Source: Cellulophaga sp. HaHaR_3_176
GTDB lineage: Bacteria; Bacteroidota; Bacteroidia; Flavobacteriales; Flavobacteriaceae
Assembly (NCBI RefSeq): GCF_019021925.1
Contig: NZ_CP058990.1
Location: 434,001-498,000 of the forward strand
DNA length: 64,000 nt
Direction of reading: 5' to 3'
The translations under genes were made by a program, and so were the position numbers. The notes below the pieces were generated by a model. It was given only the letters and a program-made list of their open reading frames with translations. It had not been told where the DNA came from and did no database searches. Positions 47,702-57,105 of this stretch are shown piece after piece. Position 1 is the first letter of the stretch. Each line of letters opens with the position of its first letter.

Positions 47702-48661
47702 ATGAGTTTATTTAAAAATATTTTTTCTTCTAAAAAGAAAGAAACCTTAGATAAAGGTTTGGAGAAAACTAAATCGTCTTTTTTTGGAAAACTTAGTAAA
47801 GCCGTTGCTGGAAAATCTAAGGTAGATGATGATGTTTTAGATAATTTAGAAGAAATTTTAGTTAGTTCTGATGTTGGAGTAAATACAACTCTTAAAATTA
47901 TTCAAGGTATTGAGGCTCGTGTAGCTAAAGATAAATATGTTGGTACTGATGAGTTAAATCTTATTTTAAGAGAAGAAATAGCAAGACTACTTTCTGAAAC
48001 TAACTCAGGCGAAGATGTAGAGTTTACCATTCCTAAAAATAAAAAGCCATATGTAATAATGGTTGTAGGGGTTAATGGAGTAGGTAAAACTACTACTATA
48101 GGTAAGTTAGCATATCAGTTTAAGAAAAAAGGTTTAAAAGTAGTTTTAGGTGCTGGTGACACCTTTAGAGCGGCAGCTATAGATCAATTACAAATTTGGG
48201 CTGATAGAGTTGATGTCCCTATTGTAAAGCAACAAATGGGTAGCGACCCTGCTTCGGTAGCTTTTGACACTCTTAGTTCTGCAGTTACACAAGATGCTGA
48301 TGTTGTTATTATAGATACAGCAGGTAGGTTGCATAATAAAATTAACTTAATGAATGAGCTTTCTAAAGTTAGTAGGGTAATGCAAAAGGTTGTACCTGAT
48401 ACACCTAATGATGTGCTCTTAGTTTTAGACGGTTCTACTGGTCAAAATGCATTTGAGCAAGCAAAGCAATTTACAAAAGCTACAAATGTTACTGCTTTAG
48501 CTGTTACTAAATTAGATGGTACGGCAAAAGGAGGGGTTGTAATTGGTATTTCTGACCAATTTAAAATTCCTGTTAAGTATATAGGTGTAGGTGAAGGTAT
48601 TGAAGATCTTCAAGTATTTAATAAACATGAGTTTGTAGATTCTTTTTTTAGTAATAAATAA
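47702..48661 (+). CDS. ftsY: Signal recognition particle receptor FtsY
   Basis: 319 residues. NG domain of SRP GTPases: N-domain helices about 20-100, Walker A VGVNGVGKTTTIGKLA, GAGDTFRAAAIDQL, the switch DTAGRLHNKINLMNEL, TKLDGTAKGG and the C-terminal VGEGIEDLQVF. The acidic A-domain is almost absent, as in other Bacteroidota. It docks SRP-bound ribosomes on the inner membrane. Separated from the ribosomal operon by a terminator but adjacent, as is usual in this phylum. Confidence 0.97.
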   Translation: MSLFKNIFSSKKKETLDKGLEKTKSSFFGKLSKAVAGKSKVDDDVLDNLEEILVSSDVGVNTTLKIIQGIEARVAKDKYVGTDELNLILREEIARLLSETNSGEDVEFTIPKNKKPYVIMVVGVNGVGKTTTIGKLAYQFKKKGLKVVLGAGDTFRAAAIDQLQIWADRVDVPIVKQQMGSDPASVAFDTLSSAVTQDADVVIIDTAGRLHNKINLMNELSKVSRVMQKVVPDTPNDVLLVLDGSTGQNAFEQAKQFTKATNVTALAVTKLDGTAKGGVVIGISDQFKIPVKYIGVGEGIEDLQVFNKHEFVDSFFSNK

Positions 48662-48677
48662 GAATAAAATATTTTTT

Positions 48678-48719
48678 AAAGCCCTGTAAAGATCAGTTAA
48701 GATTTTTACAGGGCTTTTT
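48678..48719 (+). terminator. Terminator of ftsY
   Basis: AAAGCCCTGTAAA pairs with TTTACAGGGCTTT across a 14-base loop, followed by a T run, 16 bp after the stop. Confidence 0.88.
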
Positions 48720-48778
48720 CGTTTAGTGAGCTTAAGTAGTTTGTTATTATTCTGTATTTTTAAAGGAAAAAATATATT

Positions 48779-50452
48779 ATGAATAAACTTCTTATTTTAG
48801 GAATGTTAACTTTAATTTTTTCATGCAAAAATAATTCTCATGTAAAAGAAGAGAAAGTTATTTGGGAACCTTATAACGATTCATTAGAGGTTGCTGGTAA
48901 TAAAAATCATGAAATTGAGAGAATGCAATTTAAACTTGTTCAATCTAAAATTTTAGATAAAAACGAAGTGTTTTTACCACTATATAATGAGGTTTCAGAA
49001 ATAAAAGAAAAAGATTATTTAAAATGGAAAGATTATATTTTAGAAAAAGATATTCCAACAATTCAATCTTATATAACTAATGGTGATTTGAGTTATGAAG
49101 AATTAACTCTTTTTTATTTATACAGAATATATAAATATGAACTTAATAATTCTACAACATTAAATACTATTCTAGCTTTAAATGAAAATGTTATTGAAGA
49201 AGCAAGGGCTTTAGATTTAGAATTTAAAAAATCAGAATCAATTAAGCGACACCCTATATATGGTATGCCTATTTTATTAAAAGATAATATAGATACTTAT
49301 GGAATGAACACTACAGCCGGTGCTATAGCATTGATTGGTAATAAAACCGATGACGCATTTATAGTAGAACAATTAAAAAGTAATGGGGCTCTAATTTTAG
49401 GAAAGGTAAATTTAAGTGAATGGGCATATTTTTTGTGTTCAGGATGCCCAGTTGGCTATAGTGCTGTGGGTGGTCAAACTTTAAACCCTTATGGGCGTAA
49501 AGTTTTTGAAACAGGTGGTTCTAGTGCGGGTAGTGGAACTTCAATAGCAGCGAACTATGCTGTGGCTGCTGTAGGAACAGAAACATCAGGTTCTATTTTA
49601 TCTCCTTCAAGTCAAAATTCCGTTGTAGGGTTAAAGCCTACTATTGGCTTGTTAAGTAGATCGGGAATAGTGCCTATTTCAGGCACGTTAGATACACCTG
49701 GTCCTATGACGAAAAATGTTGTTGATAATGCTATTTTATTATCAGCGATGATGGGTCATGATTTAACGGATAGTAAATCGGTACCGACTGATAAAAACTA
49801 TATAGATGCTGTTATGAATAACGCTTCGTTAAATGGTATACGATTTGGTGCATTCAAAAATTTGATTGAAACAGATAGTATTTATGCTTTAACTATAGAG
49901 AAAATTAAATCTTCTGGTGGTATTGTAGTAGCGTTTACTCCTGAACAAGTAAATCTACCTGGTTTTTTGAGTATTTTAAATATAGATATGAAAAATGATT
50001 TACCAGGTTACATTAAGGCAAATTCAAAAGATAAAGATGCTGTTAAAGTTACATCCATTCAAGATGTTATTGAGTTTAATAATTTAGATTCGATTACGAG
50101 AATACCATACGGACAAGCTTTGTTTGAGGGTATGGTTGTTGATACTACAACAGCAGAACAATTAGAAAAAATAATTAAAGATTTGGAAATTATCAGTCGA
50201 TCTTATTTTGATGAGGTAATGGATGTAAATAATTTAGATGCAATATTGAGTATTAATAATTATCATGCAGGTTATGCAGCTGTTGCAAAATACCCAGCAT
50301 TGACGGTGCCTATGGGGTATAAAACTACAGGAGAACCAATAAGCTTAACATTTATAGCAAAACAATACGAAGAAGATAAATTATTAGGCTTAGGCTCAGC
50401 TTTTGAAATGGCTACAAAAATTAGAAAGATGCCATCTGGTTATATAGATTAA
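48779..50452 (+). CDS. Amidase-signature family lipoprotein
   Basis: 557 residues with a lipobox (LILGMLTLIFSC). The amidase signature Ser-cisSer-Lys triad is present: Lys168 in PILLKDNID, the cis-Ser in GGSSAGSG (about 248) and the nucleophile Ser272 in GTETSGSILSPSS. The first about 100 residues after the signal are an extra segment not in GatA-type enzymes. A periplasmic or outer-membrane-anchored hydrolase of amides or peptides; not GatA, given the signal peptide and lack of gat neighbours. Confidence 0.9.
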   Translation: MNKLLILGMLTLIFSCKNNSHVKEEKVIWEPYNDSLEVAGNKNHEIERMQFKLVQSKILDKNEVFLPLYNEVSEIKEKDYLKWKDYILEKDIPTIQSYITNGDLSYEELTLFYLYRIYKYELNNSTTLNTILALNENVIEEARALDLEFKKSESIKRHPIYGMPILLKDNIDTYGMNTTAGAIALIGNKTDDAFIVEQLKSNGALILGKVNLSEWAYFLCSGCPVGYSAVGGQTLNPYGRKVFETGGSSAGSGTSIAANYAVAAVGTETSGSILSPSSQNSVVGLKPTIGLLSRSGIVPISGTLDTPGPMTKNVVDNAILLSAMMGHDLTDSKSVPTDKNYIDAVMNNASLNGIRFGAFKNLIETDSIYALTIEKIKSSGGIVVAFTPEQVNLPGFLSILNIDMKNDLPGYIKANSKDKDAVKVTSIQDVIEFNNLDSITRIPYGQALFEGMVVDTTTAEQLEKIIKDLEIISRSYFDEVMDVNNLDAILSINNYHAGYAAVAKYPALTVPMGYKTTGEPISLTFIAKQYEEDKLLGLGSAFEMATKIRKMPSGYID

Positions 50453-50607
50453 TATTTAGTTTTTATCCATAATTTAGTATCAGATCTAAGTAAAGCAAAG
50501 ATATATACCTCAGTAGCTCCTCTTGTTTCTGGGAATTACTATTTATAAAATTATAACGTTCTGTAAATAAAAATGATATAAATAAGCGAGGTCTTTTTTG
50601 CTTGTTG

Positions 50608-50615
50608 TACTTTTG
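50608..50615 (+). promoter_or_regulatory. Putative -7 box (TACTTTTG) for rimO
   Basis: TAnnTTTG match ending 16 bp before ATG 50632; it falls inside a longer frame starting at 50602, which is therefore rejected. Confidence 0.55.
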
Positions 50616-50631
50616 CACATTATTTAAAGAT

Positions 50632-51939
50632 ATGCGCACAAAAACACTTAAAAAGAATAAAATAAATGTAGTTACCCTTGGTTGCTCTAAGAATGTATAT
50701 GATTCTGAAGTGCTAATGGGGCAATTAAAGGCGAACAACAAAGAAGTTGTTCATGAAGGAGAAGGTAATATAGTTGTAATAAATACTTGTGGTTTTATAG
50801 CTAACGCTAAAGAAGAAAGTGTTAATACTATATTAGATTTTGTTCAGAAGAAAGAAGAAGGTGTTGTTGATAAGGTTTTTGTAACAGGTTGCTTAAGTGA
50901 GCGTTATAAACCAGATCTTCAAAAGGAAATACCAAATGTAGATGAATATTTTGGTACTACTGAGTTGCCGAATCTTTTAAAGGCATTAGGTGCAGATTAT
51001 AAGCATGAGTTAATCGGTGAACGTTTAACTACTACACCTAAAAATTATGCATATTTAAAGATAGCAGAAGGATGTGATAGACCTTGTTCTTTTTGTGCTA
51101 TTCCTTTAATGAGAGGGAAACATAAAAGTACACCTATTGAAAATTTAGTTATCGAGGCTGAAAAATTAGCAGCTAAAGGTGTAAAAGAATTGATATTAAT
51201 AGCTCAAGATTTAACATATTATGGGTTAGATATTTATAAGAAAAGAAATTTAGCAGAGCTTTTAAAAGAACTTGTAAAAGTAGATGGTATCGATTGGATT
51301 CGTTTGCATTATGCTTTCCCTACAGGTTTTCCGATGGATGTTTTAGAGGTAATGAGAAATGAGCCTAAGGTTTGTAACTATTTAGATATTCCTTTGCAAC
51401 ATATTTCAGATAGTATACTTAAAAGTATGCGAAGAGGAACTACGCAGGTAAAAACAACTAAATTATTACAAGAGTTTAGAGCTGCGGTACCAGAAATGGC
51501 GATTAGAACAACCTTAATTGTTGGTTATCCAGGAGAAACAGAAGAAGATTATCAAACCTTAAAAGCTTGGGTAGAAGAAATGCGTTTTGAGCGTTTAGGT
51601 TGTTTTACTTATAGTCATGAAGAAAATACACATGCATTTTCTTTAGTTGATGATGTTCCTGAAGAAGTAAAACAACAGAGGGCTTCTGAAATTATGGAGA
51701 TACAATCTCAAATTTCATGGGAGTTAAATCAAGAAAAAATAGGTCAAACTTTACGTTGTATTATCGATAGAAAAGAAGGACAGCATTTTATCGGAAGAAC
51801 AGAGTTTGATTCTCCAGATGTAGATAATGAAGTTTTAATTGATGCGTCAAAACACTATCTAAAAGTTGGCGACTTCGTTAATATAAAAATTACAGAAGCC
51901 GCAGATTTCGATTTATACGGTGACCCTGCTATAGCTTAG
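50632..51939 (+). CDS. rimO: Ribosomal protein S12 methylthiotransferase RimO
   Basis: 435 residues from ATG 50632. UPF0004 domain with three cluster Cys (TLGCSKNVYDSE, NTCGFI, VTGCLSERY); radical SAM CxxxCxxC in GCDRPCSFCAIP; C-terminal TRAM domain. The LGCSKN N-terminus and PLMRGKHKS after the radical SAM loop mark RimO rather than MiaB. Adds a methylthio group to the conserved Asp of S12. Converges on the DUF3999 gene with overlapping stop codons. Confidence 0.95.
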   Translation: MRTKTLKKNKINVVTLGCSKNVYDSEVLMGQLKANNKEVVHEGEGNIVVINTCGFIANAKEESVNTILDFVQKKEEGVVDKVFVTGCLSERYKPDLQKEIPNVDEYFGTTELPNLLKALGADYKHELIGERLTTTPKNYAYLKIAEGCDRPCSFCAIPLMRGKHKSTPIENLVIEAEKLAAKGVKELILIAQDLTYYGLDIYKKRNLAELLKELVKVDGIDWIRLHYAFPTGFPMDVLEVMRNEPKVCNYLDIPLQHISDSILKSMRRGTTQVKTTKLLQEFRAAVPEMAIRTTLIVGYPGETEEDYQTLKAWVEEMRFERLGCFTYSHEENTHAFSLVDDVPEEVKQQRASEIMEIQSQISWELNQEKIGQTLRCIIDRKEGQHFIGRTEFDSPDVDNEVLIDASKHYLKVGDFVNIKITEAADFDLYGDPAIA

Positions 51940-53165
51940 CTTTTTTTGATCATACCAATAGTAAACCATGTAATTACAGCGATAATTACTAACATAATAC
52001 CCCAAAGCCATTTTTTGTTTTCAAAAAGTGGCTTTGTTTGTTCTTTATCAATTTTGGTAATTGCTATTTCCTTATCTAAAGATACTATAGGGTTGTTTTT
52101 TGGTATGGAATTAGGTATTGAGCTAATATCATAATTTGGTTTATTGCTTAAGTTTTTTCCGTAAACTAAATAATAGGTTGCAGTCTTAGTGAATCTCGTA
52201 ATTAGCTCGTGTTGGAAGCCTTTTATGTTGATATTTGAAACTTCAATTGGTTCGTTGTCTTGCTGATCAATAATTATTTTAAATTTCTTAGTTTTTATTG
52301 AACTAAACCTAAATTCATTGCTTTCTAATGAGCTCAAAACTCCAGAGTTTAAAATTCTATAATTGTATTTCAAACCTTTTTCTGTTTGCACACTATCATT
52401 CGCATATAGTATTTGAATAGGTCGGTAATAGTCGTTAGTGTTGTCTATAGCTAGCTGTATATAACTTATGGGTACTGCTTTTTCTAAATCTACAGTAATT
52501 GTAGATATTTTATTACTAAAGTTACTTTCTATATTTTTAATGTCATGAGAAATATAATTAGCCAAAGTTTTTTGATTCTTATAAATTCTGGCACCTTTTA
52601 ATTTCGGATCCTTTTTAGTATTAATTCGTACTCTGTAATATTTATATGAAGAATTTTCGAACTTAAGAGTCGTAAAACTATAGTTGGTATACTCATTTTT
52701 AATAGATAAAATTCGGTAGTTTTCTTTTAATATAAACCATTCTTTTTGGTTTTGGCTAGCTTCTAGGGTAATTGTGTACTCAAAATTTGTAGTGTCAAAA
52801 TTTAATTCAATTTCATTAATAACTTCCTTATTCGTAATTTCATAAGAATAGTAGTACCCATTGTTATTGTGACTTGAGTTTAAAGGTTTAAAGTCGACAA
52901 AAACATTTTCGACATTACTGTTCTTTATATTTAAAATATAAGGAGCTTCCGTGGTGTCTTTTTTTGATACTCCAAATATTCTAATATCAGATAAGTCGTT
53001 TCTTGTCTTTTCAAAAATATCATTAGGTAACGGTATACTGTGCCATTTTTCTGTAATGTCATGTATTTCGCGTTTGTAGTTGTACTGATCTATTTGAGCA
53101 CTTAAAAAAGTGCTGAATAATAGAAAAATCACTACTATATTATTCGCTTTTTGAATCATTTTCAA
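51936..53165 (-). CDS. DUF3999 family protein
   Basis: 409 residues: N-terminal signal (NIVVIFLLFSTFLSAQ), a large beta-rich periplasmic part with repeated discoidin-like segments (SYKYYRVRINTKKDPKLKGA, EFRFSSIKTKKFKIIIDQQD) and one C-terminal membrane helix (WLWGIMLVIIAVITWFTIGM) followed by IKKS. This layout matches DUF3999. It begins inside the last 26 bp of the DUF2339 gene, so the two are translationally coupled. The pair is known in other bacteria, function unknown. Start could also be ATG 53159. Confidence 0.82.
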   Translation of the reverse strand: MKMIQKANNIVVIFLLFSTFLSAQIDQYNYKREIHDITEKWHSIPLPNDIFEKTRNDLSDIRIFGVSKKDTTEAPYILNIKNSNVENVFVDFKPLNSSHNNNGYYYSYEITNKEVINEIELNFDTTNFEYTITLEASQNQKEWFILKENYRILSIKNEYTNYSFTTLKFENSSYKYYRVRINTKKDPKLKGARIYKNQKTLANYISHDIKNIESNFSNKISTITVDLEKAVPISYIQLAIDNTNDYYRPIQILYANDSVQTEKGLKYNYRILNSGVLSSLESNEFRFSSIKTKKFKIIIDQQDNEPIEVSNINIKGFQHELITRFTKTATYYLVYGKNLSNKPNYDISSIPNSIPKNNPIVSLDKEIAITKIDKEQTKPLFENKKWLWGIMLVIIAVITWFTIGMIKKS

Positions 53166-55515
53166 TCTGTTTAGTGTATTTGTTATAAAGAAAAGAAATT
53201 ACCAATAATAATAAGCCTAAAGATACGAGTACAATAATTTTTGAGATTGTATCTAAGTCAGCAATGTCATAAAAGAAAAGTTTTACCAGAGTAACCCCGA
53301 AAAGCGATATACCTGCAATTCTAAGATGTTTTTTCTGTTTCCAAATACCTATACTTATTAAAAACAATGAATATGCACCCCATAAAATGCTTAAGTTCAT
53401 TTTGTATGAGCCAGACATGCCTGCTAGGTCCATCCAATGTAAGAGTTCACTACTAAGTACCCATATAGTAGCAGTATGTGTTATAATTTCAAAAGAAACT
53501 TTTAGGCCTACTTTCATAAACTTTTGCTTGGTATATAGTTGCGATAGGTAGATAAGTAAACCTAACAAAGCAAGTGATATATAACGGACAATGATATTAA
53601 ATTTTCCAATTTGATAGTATTCAGATGAACTTTCTAACAGGTAATTGCCTCTAAGTTCGCTTATGGTATATAAACCAACGCATAGAAAACCAAAAACGAC
53701 TACTAAGTTGCTTATCAAGTTTGAAAGACCAAGAGATCTGTTTTTTATAATTCTAATATTGATGAATGATAAGATTGTGAAAAATAAAACCGTGTAATTA
53801 AAAAGCCAAAGATATTTGAAATCGATTAAATTGTAATTATATGTATTAGAAACATAAGAATCTGAATCGGTAAAGGAGATTATAGAGTCTTCAAATAATT
53901 GACTCCAATAACTTGATATTTCAATATAAAAAGCACAATAAGTTACAATAAGTAGTAGTATAGATAAACATACTGAGATAATCTTATTAATTTTTAAATT
54001 ACTAGTTTCTGTTTTATATTTTTTTGAAACAGTTAACCAAAGCATGAAGCCAAAAGAAACAATAACAATTAAAGAGCTTAAGAAGTTAATGTTTAAAAGA
54101 GGAGTTATTCTACTTTCTAAATCACCTTTTATATAGGTATCGTAATTGTAATTCCAATCTTCAATAAGGCTAACAAAGGCTAAAGATGTTAGTATGTAAG
54201 ATAGTTTTTTGTAAATAGATATGTTTTTGGTAACTCCAAACCAGTATAGAATTGCAGCTTCAGTTGCCCATAAAACGGTAACCCAGCTACCATCTAATTG
54301 TACGGGAATTGTAATTGTAATAAATGTAAGAACCAGTGCTGTAATTAAATAGAATAGTTTTTTGTCTGCTAATTTTTGTTTAAAAATAACTGTCGCCATT
54401 ACAAAATGTGTAACAGCATTGGCTAAGGTAAAGACGCCTAAAAGTTCTTTTCCTGTTTGGTGATCAGAAAGTATGTAAAACCCCAACCCGTAATAAACAA
54501 AAGAGTTTAGGAATAAGATTACAACATCACCTGCGTTAAACTGTTCTTTCTTTATTAATTTATAGCTGATAAATGTAATATAGAAAATTAAAAAAAAGAG
54601 GCTTAAAAAACCAAATGCAATAGCAAACTTTTCATCTCTATATTTTATAAACAACCATGCCGTGTATATTAACCAAGTAAATGTAAATGATGAATAATAA
54701 AGAGGTTTCCAATACTTTTTTATAGAAACGATTAATATTCCGATGTTAATTATAGCTACATAACAGAAAAGTGAAAAAACGTCTCCAGAATTATTACTTA
54801 GTAAAAAAGGTACTGCATAAGCACCAACAAGTCCTATGTGTGCTATAATTTGCTTGTTGTAATTTAGTGCAGCTACAATTGTAAATACGGTGAGTAATAG
54901 CATTAGTCCAAATGCCATTAATTGTGGGAAAAGGCCATATAAACTATAACCTGCAAAAGTGATAAAGTAAAGAATGGCAATAGCACCACTAACTAATACA
55001 GCACTATAATTTAAATATTTGACTTTTAATTTTATTCCGAAACCTAATAATGTTAAACCAAAAATATACCCTAAAACGATGCGGGTTAATGGGCTAATCA
55101 AATTATTTTCAATACTATATTTAGCACCTATAACAACACCTATAACGGTAATTAAAATACCTATTTTATTAATTAAGTTTTCGCCAATAAACTTTTCAAT
55201 GTTAGATTTTCCTTTAGGCTTAGTTATGTTTTTAATAGTAGGTCTAGCCTGTGTTTTAGGCGTTTCAATTGGTTTTGGAGCTATTGTATTTATATCTTCA
55301 ACTATTTTTTCAGGAACAAGCTCTATTGGTGTTACTTTTTCTTTAACTAGTTTTATTTCTTCCTGTTTAGGAGTTTGTAAGCTAATATCACCTTTTTTGA
55401 GATTTTCAATCTGTTTGTAAAGACTCATTAGTTCTTTTGCAAAACCTTCTTGTTTGGTTAAGAGTATATCTAGCTTTTCTTCTAAACTTTTTATGTAGTC
55501 TTGGTTGTTGTCCAT
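53140..55515 (-). CDS. DUF2339 family polytopic membrane protein
   Basis: 791 residues. A cytoplasmic N-terminus has a predicted coiled coil (about 5-45, SLEEKLDILLTKQEGFAKEL) and a Pro/Lys-rich linker, then NIEKFIGENLINKIGILITV leads into some twenty or more membrane helices covering about 120-780. The IEKFIGENLINKIG segment is the DUF2339 hallmark. No transport motif is recognised. Operon with DUF3999. Confidence 0.88.
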   Translation of the reverse strand: MDNNQDYIKSLEEKLDILLTKQEGFAKELMSLYKQIENLKKGDISLQTPKQEEIKLVKEKVTPIELVPEKIVEDINTIAPKPIETPKTQARPTIKNITKPKGKSNIEKFIGENLINKIGILITVIGVVIGAKYSIENNLISPLTRIVLGYIFGLTLLGFGIKLKVKYLNYSAVLVSGAIAILYFITFAGYSLYGLFPQLMAFGLMLLLTVFTIVAALNYNKQIIAHIGLVGAYAVPFLLSNNSGDVFSLFCYVAIINIGILIVSIKKYWKPLYYSSFTFTWLIYTAWLFIKYRDEKFAIAFGFLSLFFLIFYITFISYKLIKKEQFNAGDVVILFLNSFVYYGLGFYILSDHQTGKELLGVFTLANAVTHFVMATVIFKQKLADKKLFYLITALVLTFITITIPVQLDGSWVTVLWATEAAILYWFGVTKNISIYKKLSYILTSLAFVSLIEDWNYNYDTYIKGDLESRITPLLNINFLSSLIVIVSFGFMLWLTVSKKYKTETSNLKINKIISVCLSILLLIVTYCAFYIEISSYWSQLFEDSIISFTDSDSYVSNTYNYNLIDFKYLWLFNYTVLFFTILSFINIRIIKNRSLGLSNLISNLVVVFGFLCVGLYTISELRGNYLLESSSEYYQIGKFNIIVRYISLALLGLLIYLSQLYTKQKFMKVGLKVSFEIITHTATIWVLSSELLHWMDLAGMSGSYKMNLSILWGAYSLFLISIGIWKQKKHLRIAGISLFGVTLVKLFFYDIADLDTISKIIVLVSLGLLLLVISFLYNKYTKQIENDSKSE

Positions 55516-55571
55516 AATGTTGGTTTGGAAAACTATAACTGAAAAAGTTATAATTAGATTGTCTGGTTTGT

Positions 55572-56711
55572 TTATTTTTTGCGTTCTAACTCAGAGGTAT
55601 AGAGTTCTCTTCCTAATTCAGCCATAAAAGGAATGCCAACAACATCGTACTCGTAATTATCATCGTTAAAAGTATGGTTTTTGTTTACCAATATGGTCGC
55701 TGTTAGTAGAAATTCAATATTATTGTCAATATCCTTAATGTAAGCGCAATCGGTTAGTGTGCCATAAGCATAACCAATTTTATTATATATTTTAATATTA
55801 GCAGGTATTGGCTTTTTAGAATCCCCAAACATAAAAAATTTTGCATAGCTATCGTAATATTCATCGCTAGTATATCCTAAATCTTTAGGTAAGCTCTGTA
55901 TAGCGTTTAAAATAAATTCTCTTTGTTTTTCTGTAATATTAAATCTTTCTTGATTTGAGAATTTTTCAGGAAATAATATTCTTTTTAAAACTTGATGTTG
56001 CGCATTAATGGAATAATAATTTTTTAAACTAAAATCAAAAGGTTCGTTTAAAAGTTCATCATCTTCATCTATATGTGCATCCCCCTTTTTTATTTGATTA
56101 AGCTTTAAAGATTGTAGTGGGGTGTTAATTATTTTTTTTAAATAAGTAGTTGTGCTGTCGTTTAAATAAAAAATTAATGGTTTAGTAGTAATCTCATCAG
56201 CATTAAGTGTTGCTATTCTATGAGAGATTCTAACATTCTCAATCCCTTTGTTTTTCAAACGGGTATTTATTTCATCTTGTCCTAAAAATTCAAATAATCT
56301 ATTATACGCTTTATTGTCACTAATGGCGAATATTTTAGCAATTTCAATTGCCATAGTTGTTTCAATTGTATCTCCTTCTACATAAAAAGTAGTATTACGA
56401 TCAAAGTTTTGAATAGAGTTTAGTTTTTCTAATGCTAAAATGGCAACGGGTAGTTTAACACTACTTGCTGGGTAGAAATAGTTGTTTGAATCAGATTGAA
56501 ATGAGTAATCTGTAAAAACTATACTATCGTTTTTACGATCTATTTGAGTGAATTTTATTTGTACTTCATGCTGTTCTAAACTATCTATAACTCTTTTTAT
56601 GTTGGGAGAAGTAGAGTTTAAAGCTTTCTTAAGAGGCGGAGTGGTATCTATTTCTTTTTTGCAAGATAGAAAACAAATGGCTGATAGAAATAGTGCGATA
56701 AATTGCTTCAT
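55572..56711 (-). CDS. Class A beta-lactamase-fold serine hydrolase lipoprotein
   Basis: 379 residues from ATG 56711, giving a lipoprotein signal MKQFIALFLSAICFLSC; the longer frame from 56738 adds MKANKQKHN. Active-site motifs: SSVK (Ser83, Lys86), SDN (131-133) and KIG in IYNKIGYAYGTLTD in place of KTG. The Glu-bearing omega-loop motif of true class A beta-lactamases is not recognisable, so efficient antibiotic hydrolysis is doubtful. More likely a peptidoglycan- or peptide-related serine hydrolase. Lies just downstream of the 80-residue gene. Confidence 0.82.
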   Translation of the reverse strand: MKQFIALFLSAICFLSCKKEIDTTPPLKKALNSTSPNIKRVIDSLEQHEVQIKFTQIDRKNDSIVFTDYSFQSDSNNYFYPASSVKLPVAILALEKLNSIQNFDRNTTFYVEGDTIETTMAIEIAKIFAISDNKAYNRLFEFLGQDEINTRLKNKGIENVRISHRIATLNADEITTKPLIFYLNDSTTTYLKKIINTPLQSLKLNQIKKGDAHIDEDDELLNEPFDFSLKNYYSINAQHQVLKRILFPEKFSNQERFNITEKQREFILNAIQSLPKDLGYTSDEYYDSYAKFFMFGDSKKPIPANIKIYNKIGYAYGTLTDCAYIKDIDNNIEFLLTATILVNKNHTFNDDNYEYDVVGIPFMAELGRELYTSELERKK

Positions 56712-56727
56712 GTTATGTTTTTGCTTG

Positions 56728-56970
56728 TTAGCCTTCATAAACTTCGCCTCTATGAGGTTTTAAAGCGTCTCTTACTTTTAGCATTTCAACTTCGTTAACA
56801 ACTAAAAATGCAATACTATACATGTCATTTAATGAAGAATGCCCGGTAATGTTAAGGTCTAGTTTTTCAAGTTCAATAAATTCTTTTAAATGAATTTCAT
56901 GGTGTTCTGCGGTTTTTGCAGCGGCAGGGCCTCTGAAATCCCATATTAATTTAATTTTTCGATTACTCAT
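56728..56970 (-). CDS. Conserved small protein of unknown function
   Basis: 80 residues, soluble alpha/beta: KIKLIWDFRGPAAAKTAEHH, then a strand-rich end with YSIAFLVVNEVEMLKVRDAL and KPHRGEVYEG. The clustered His residues in AEHHEIHLKEF could bind metal, but no family is recognised. 16 bp before the serine hydrolase start on the same strand, so probably co-transcribed. Confidence 0.72.
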   Translation of the reverse strand: MSNRKIKLIWDFRGPAAAKTAEHHEIHLKEFIELEKLDLNITGHSSLNDMYSIAFLVVNEVEMLKVRDALKPHRGEVYEG

Positions 56971-57071
56971 TTGGTAAAATTATAATTTAGAAGTTTCGTT
57001 TTTATCACTATAAACCGTGATAATTATAATAGAACGTTAAAAATAGTTGATTTTTGATTAAAATTAGGAAC

Positions 57072-57101
57072 TTGCACAACGTCCGTTATTTATTATTTTT
57101 G
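57072..57101 (+). promoter_or_regulatory. Promoter of the SurA operon: TTG -33 and TATTTTTG -7
   Basis: TTG at 57072-57074 and TATTTTTG at 57094-57101, separated by 19 bp, fit the flavobacterial TTG-N17-23-TAnnTTTG consensus. The ATG begins only 4 bp after the -7 box, implying a leaderless message. Confidence 0.65.
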
Positions 57102-57105
57102 CAAG

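Noticed and set aside
55572-56711. Antibiotic-resistance beta-lactamase call
   Set aside because: KTG is replaced by KIG and no omega-loop Glu motif is visible; only the fold-level call is supported.
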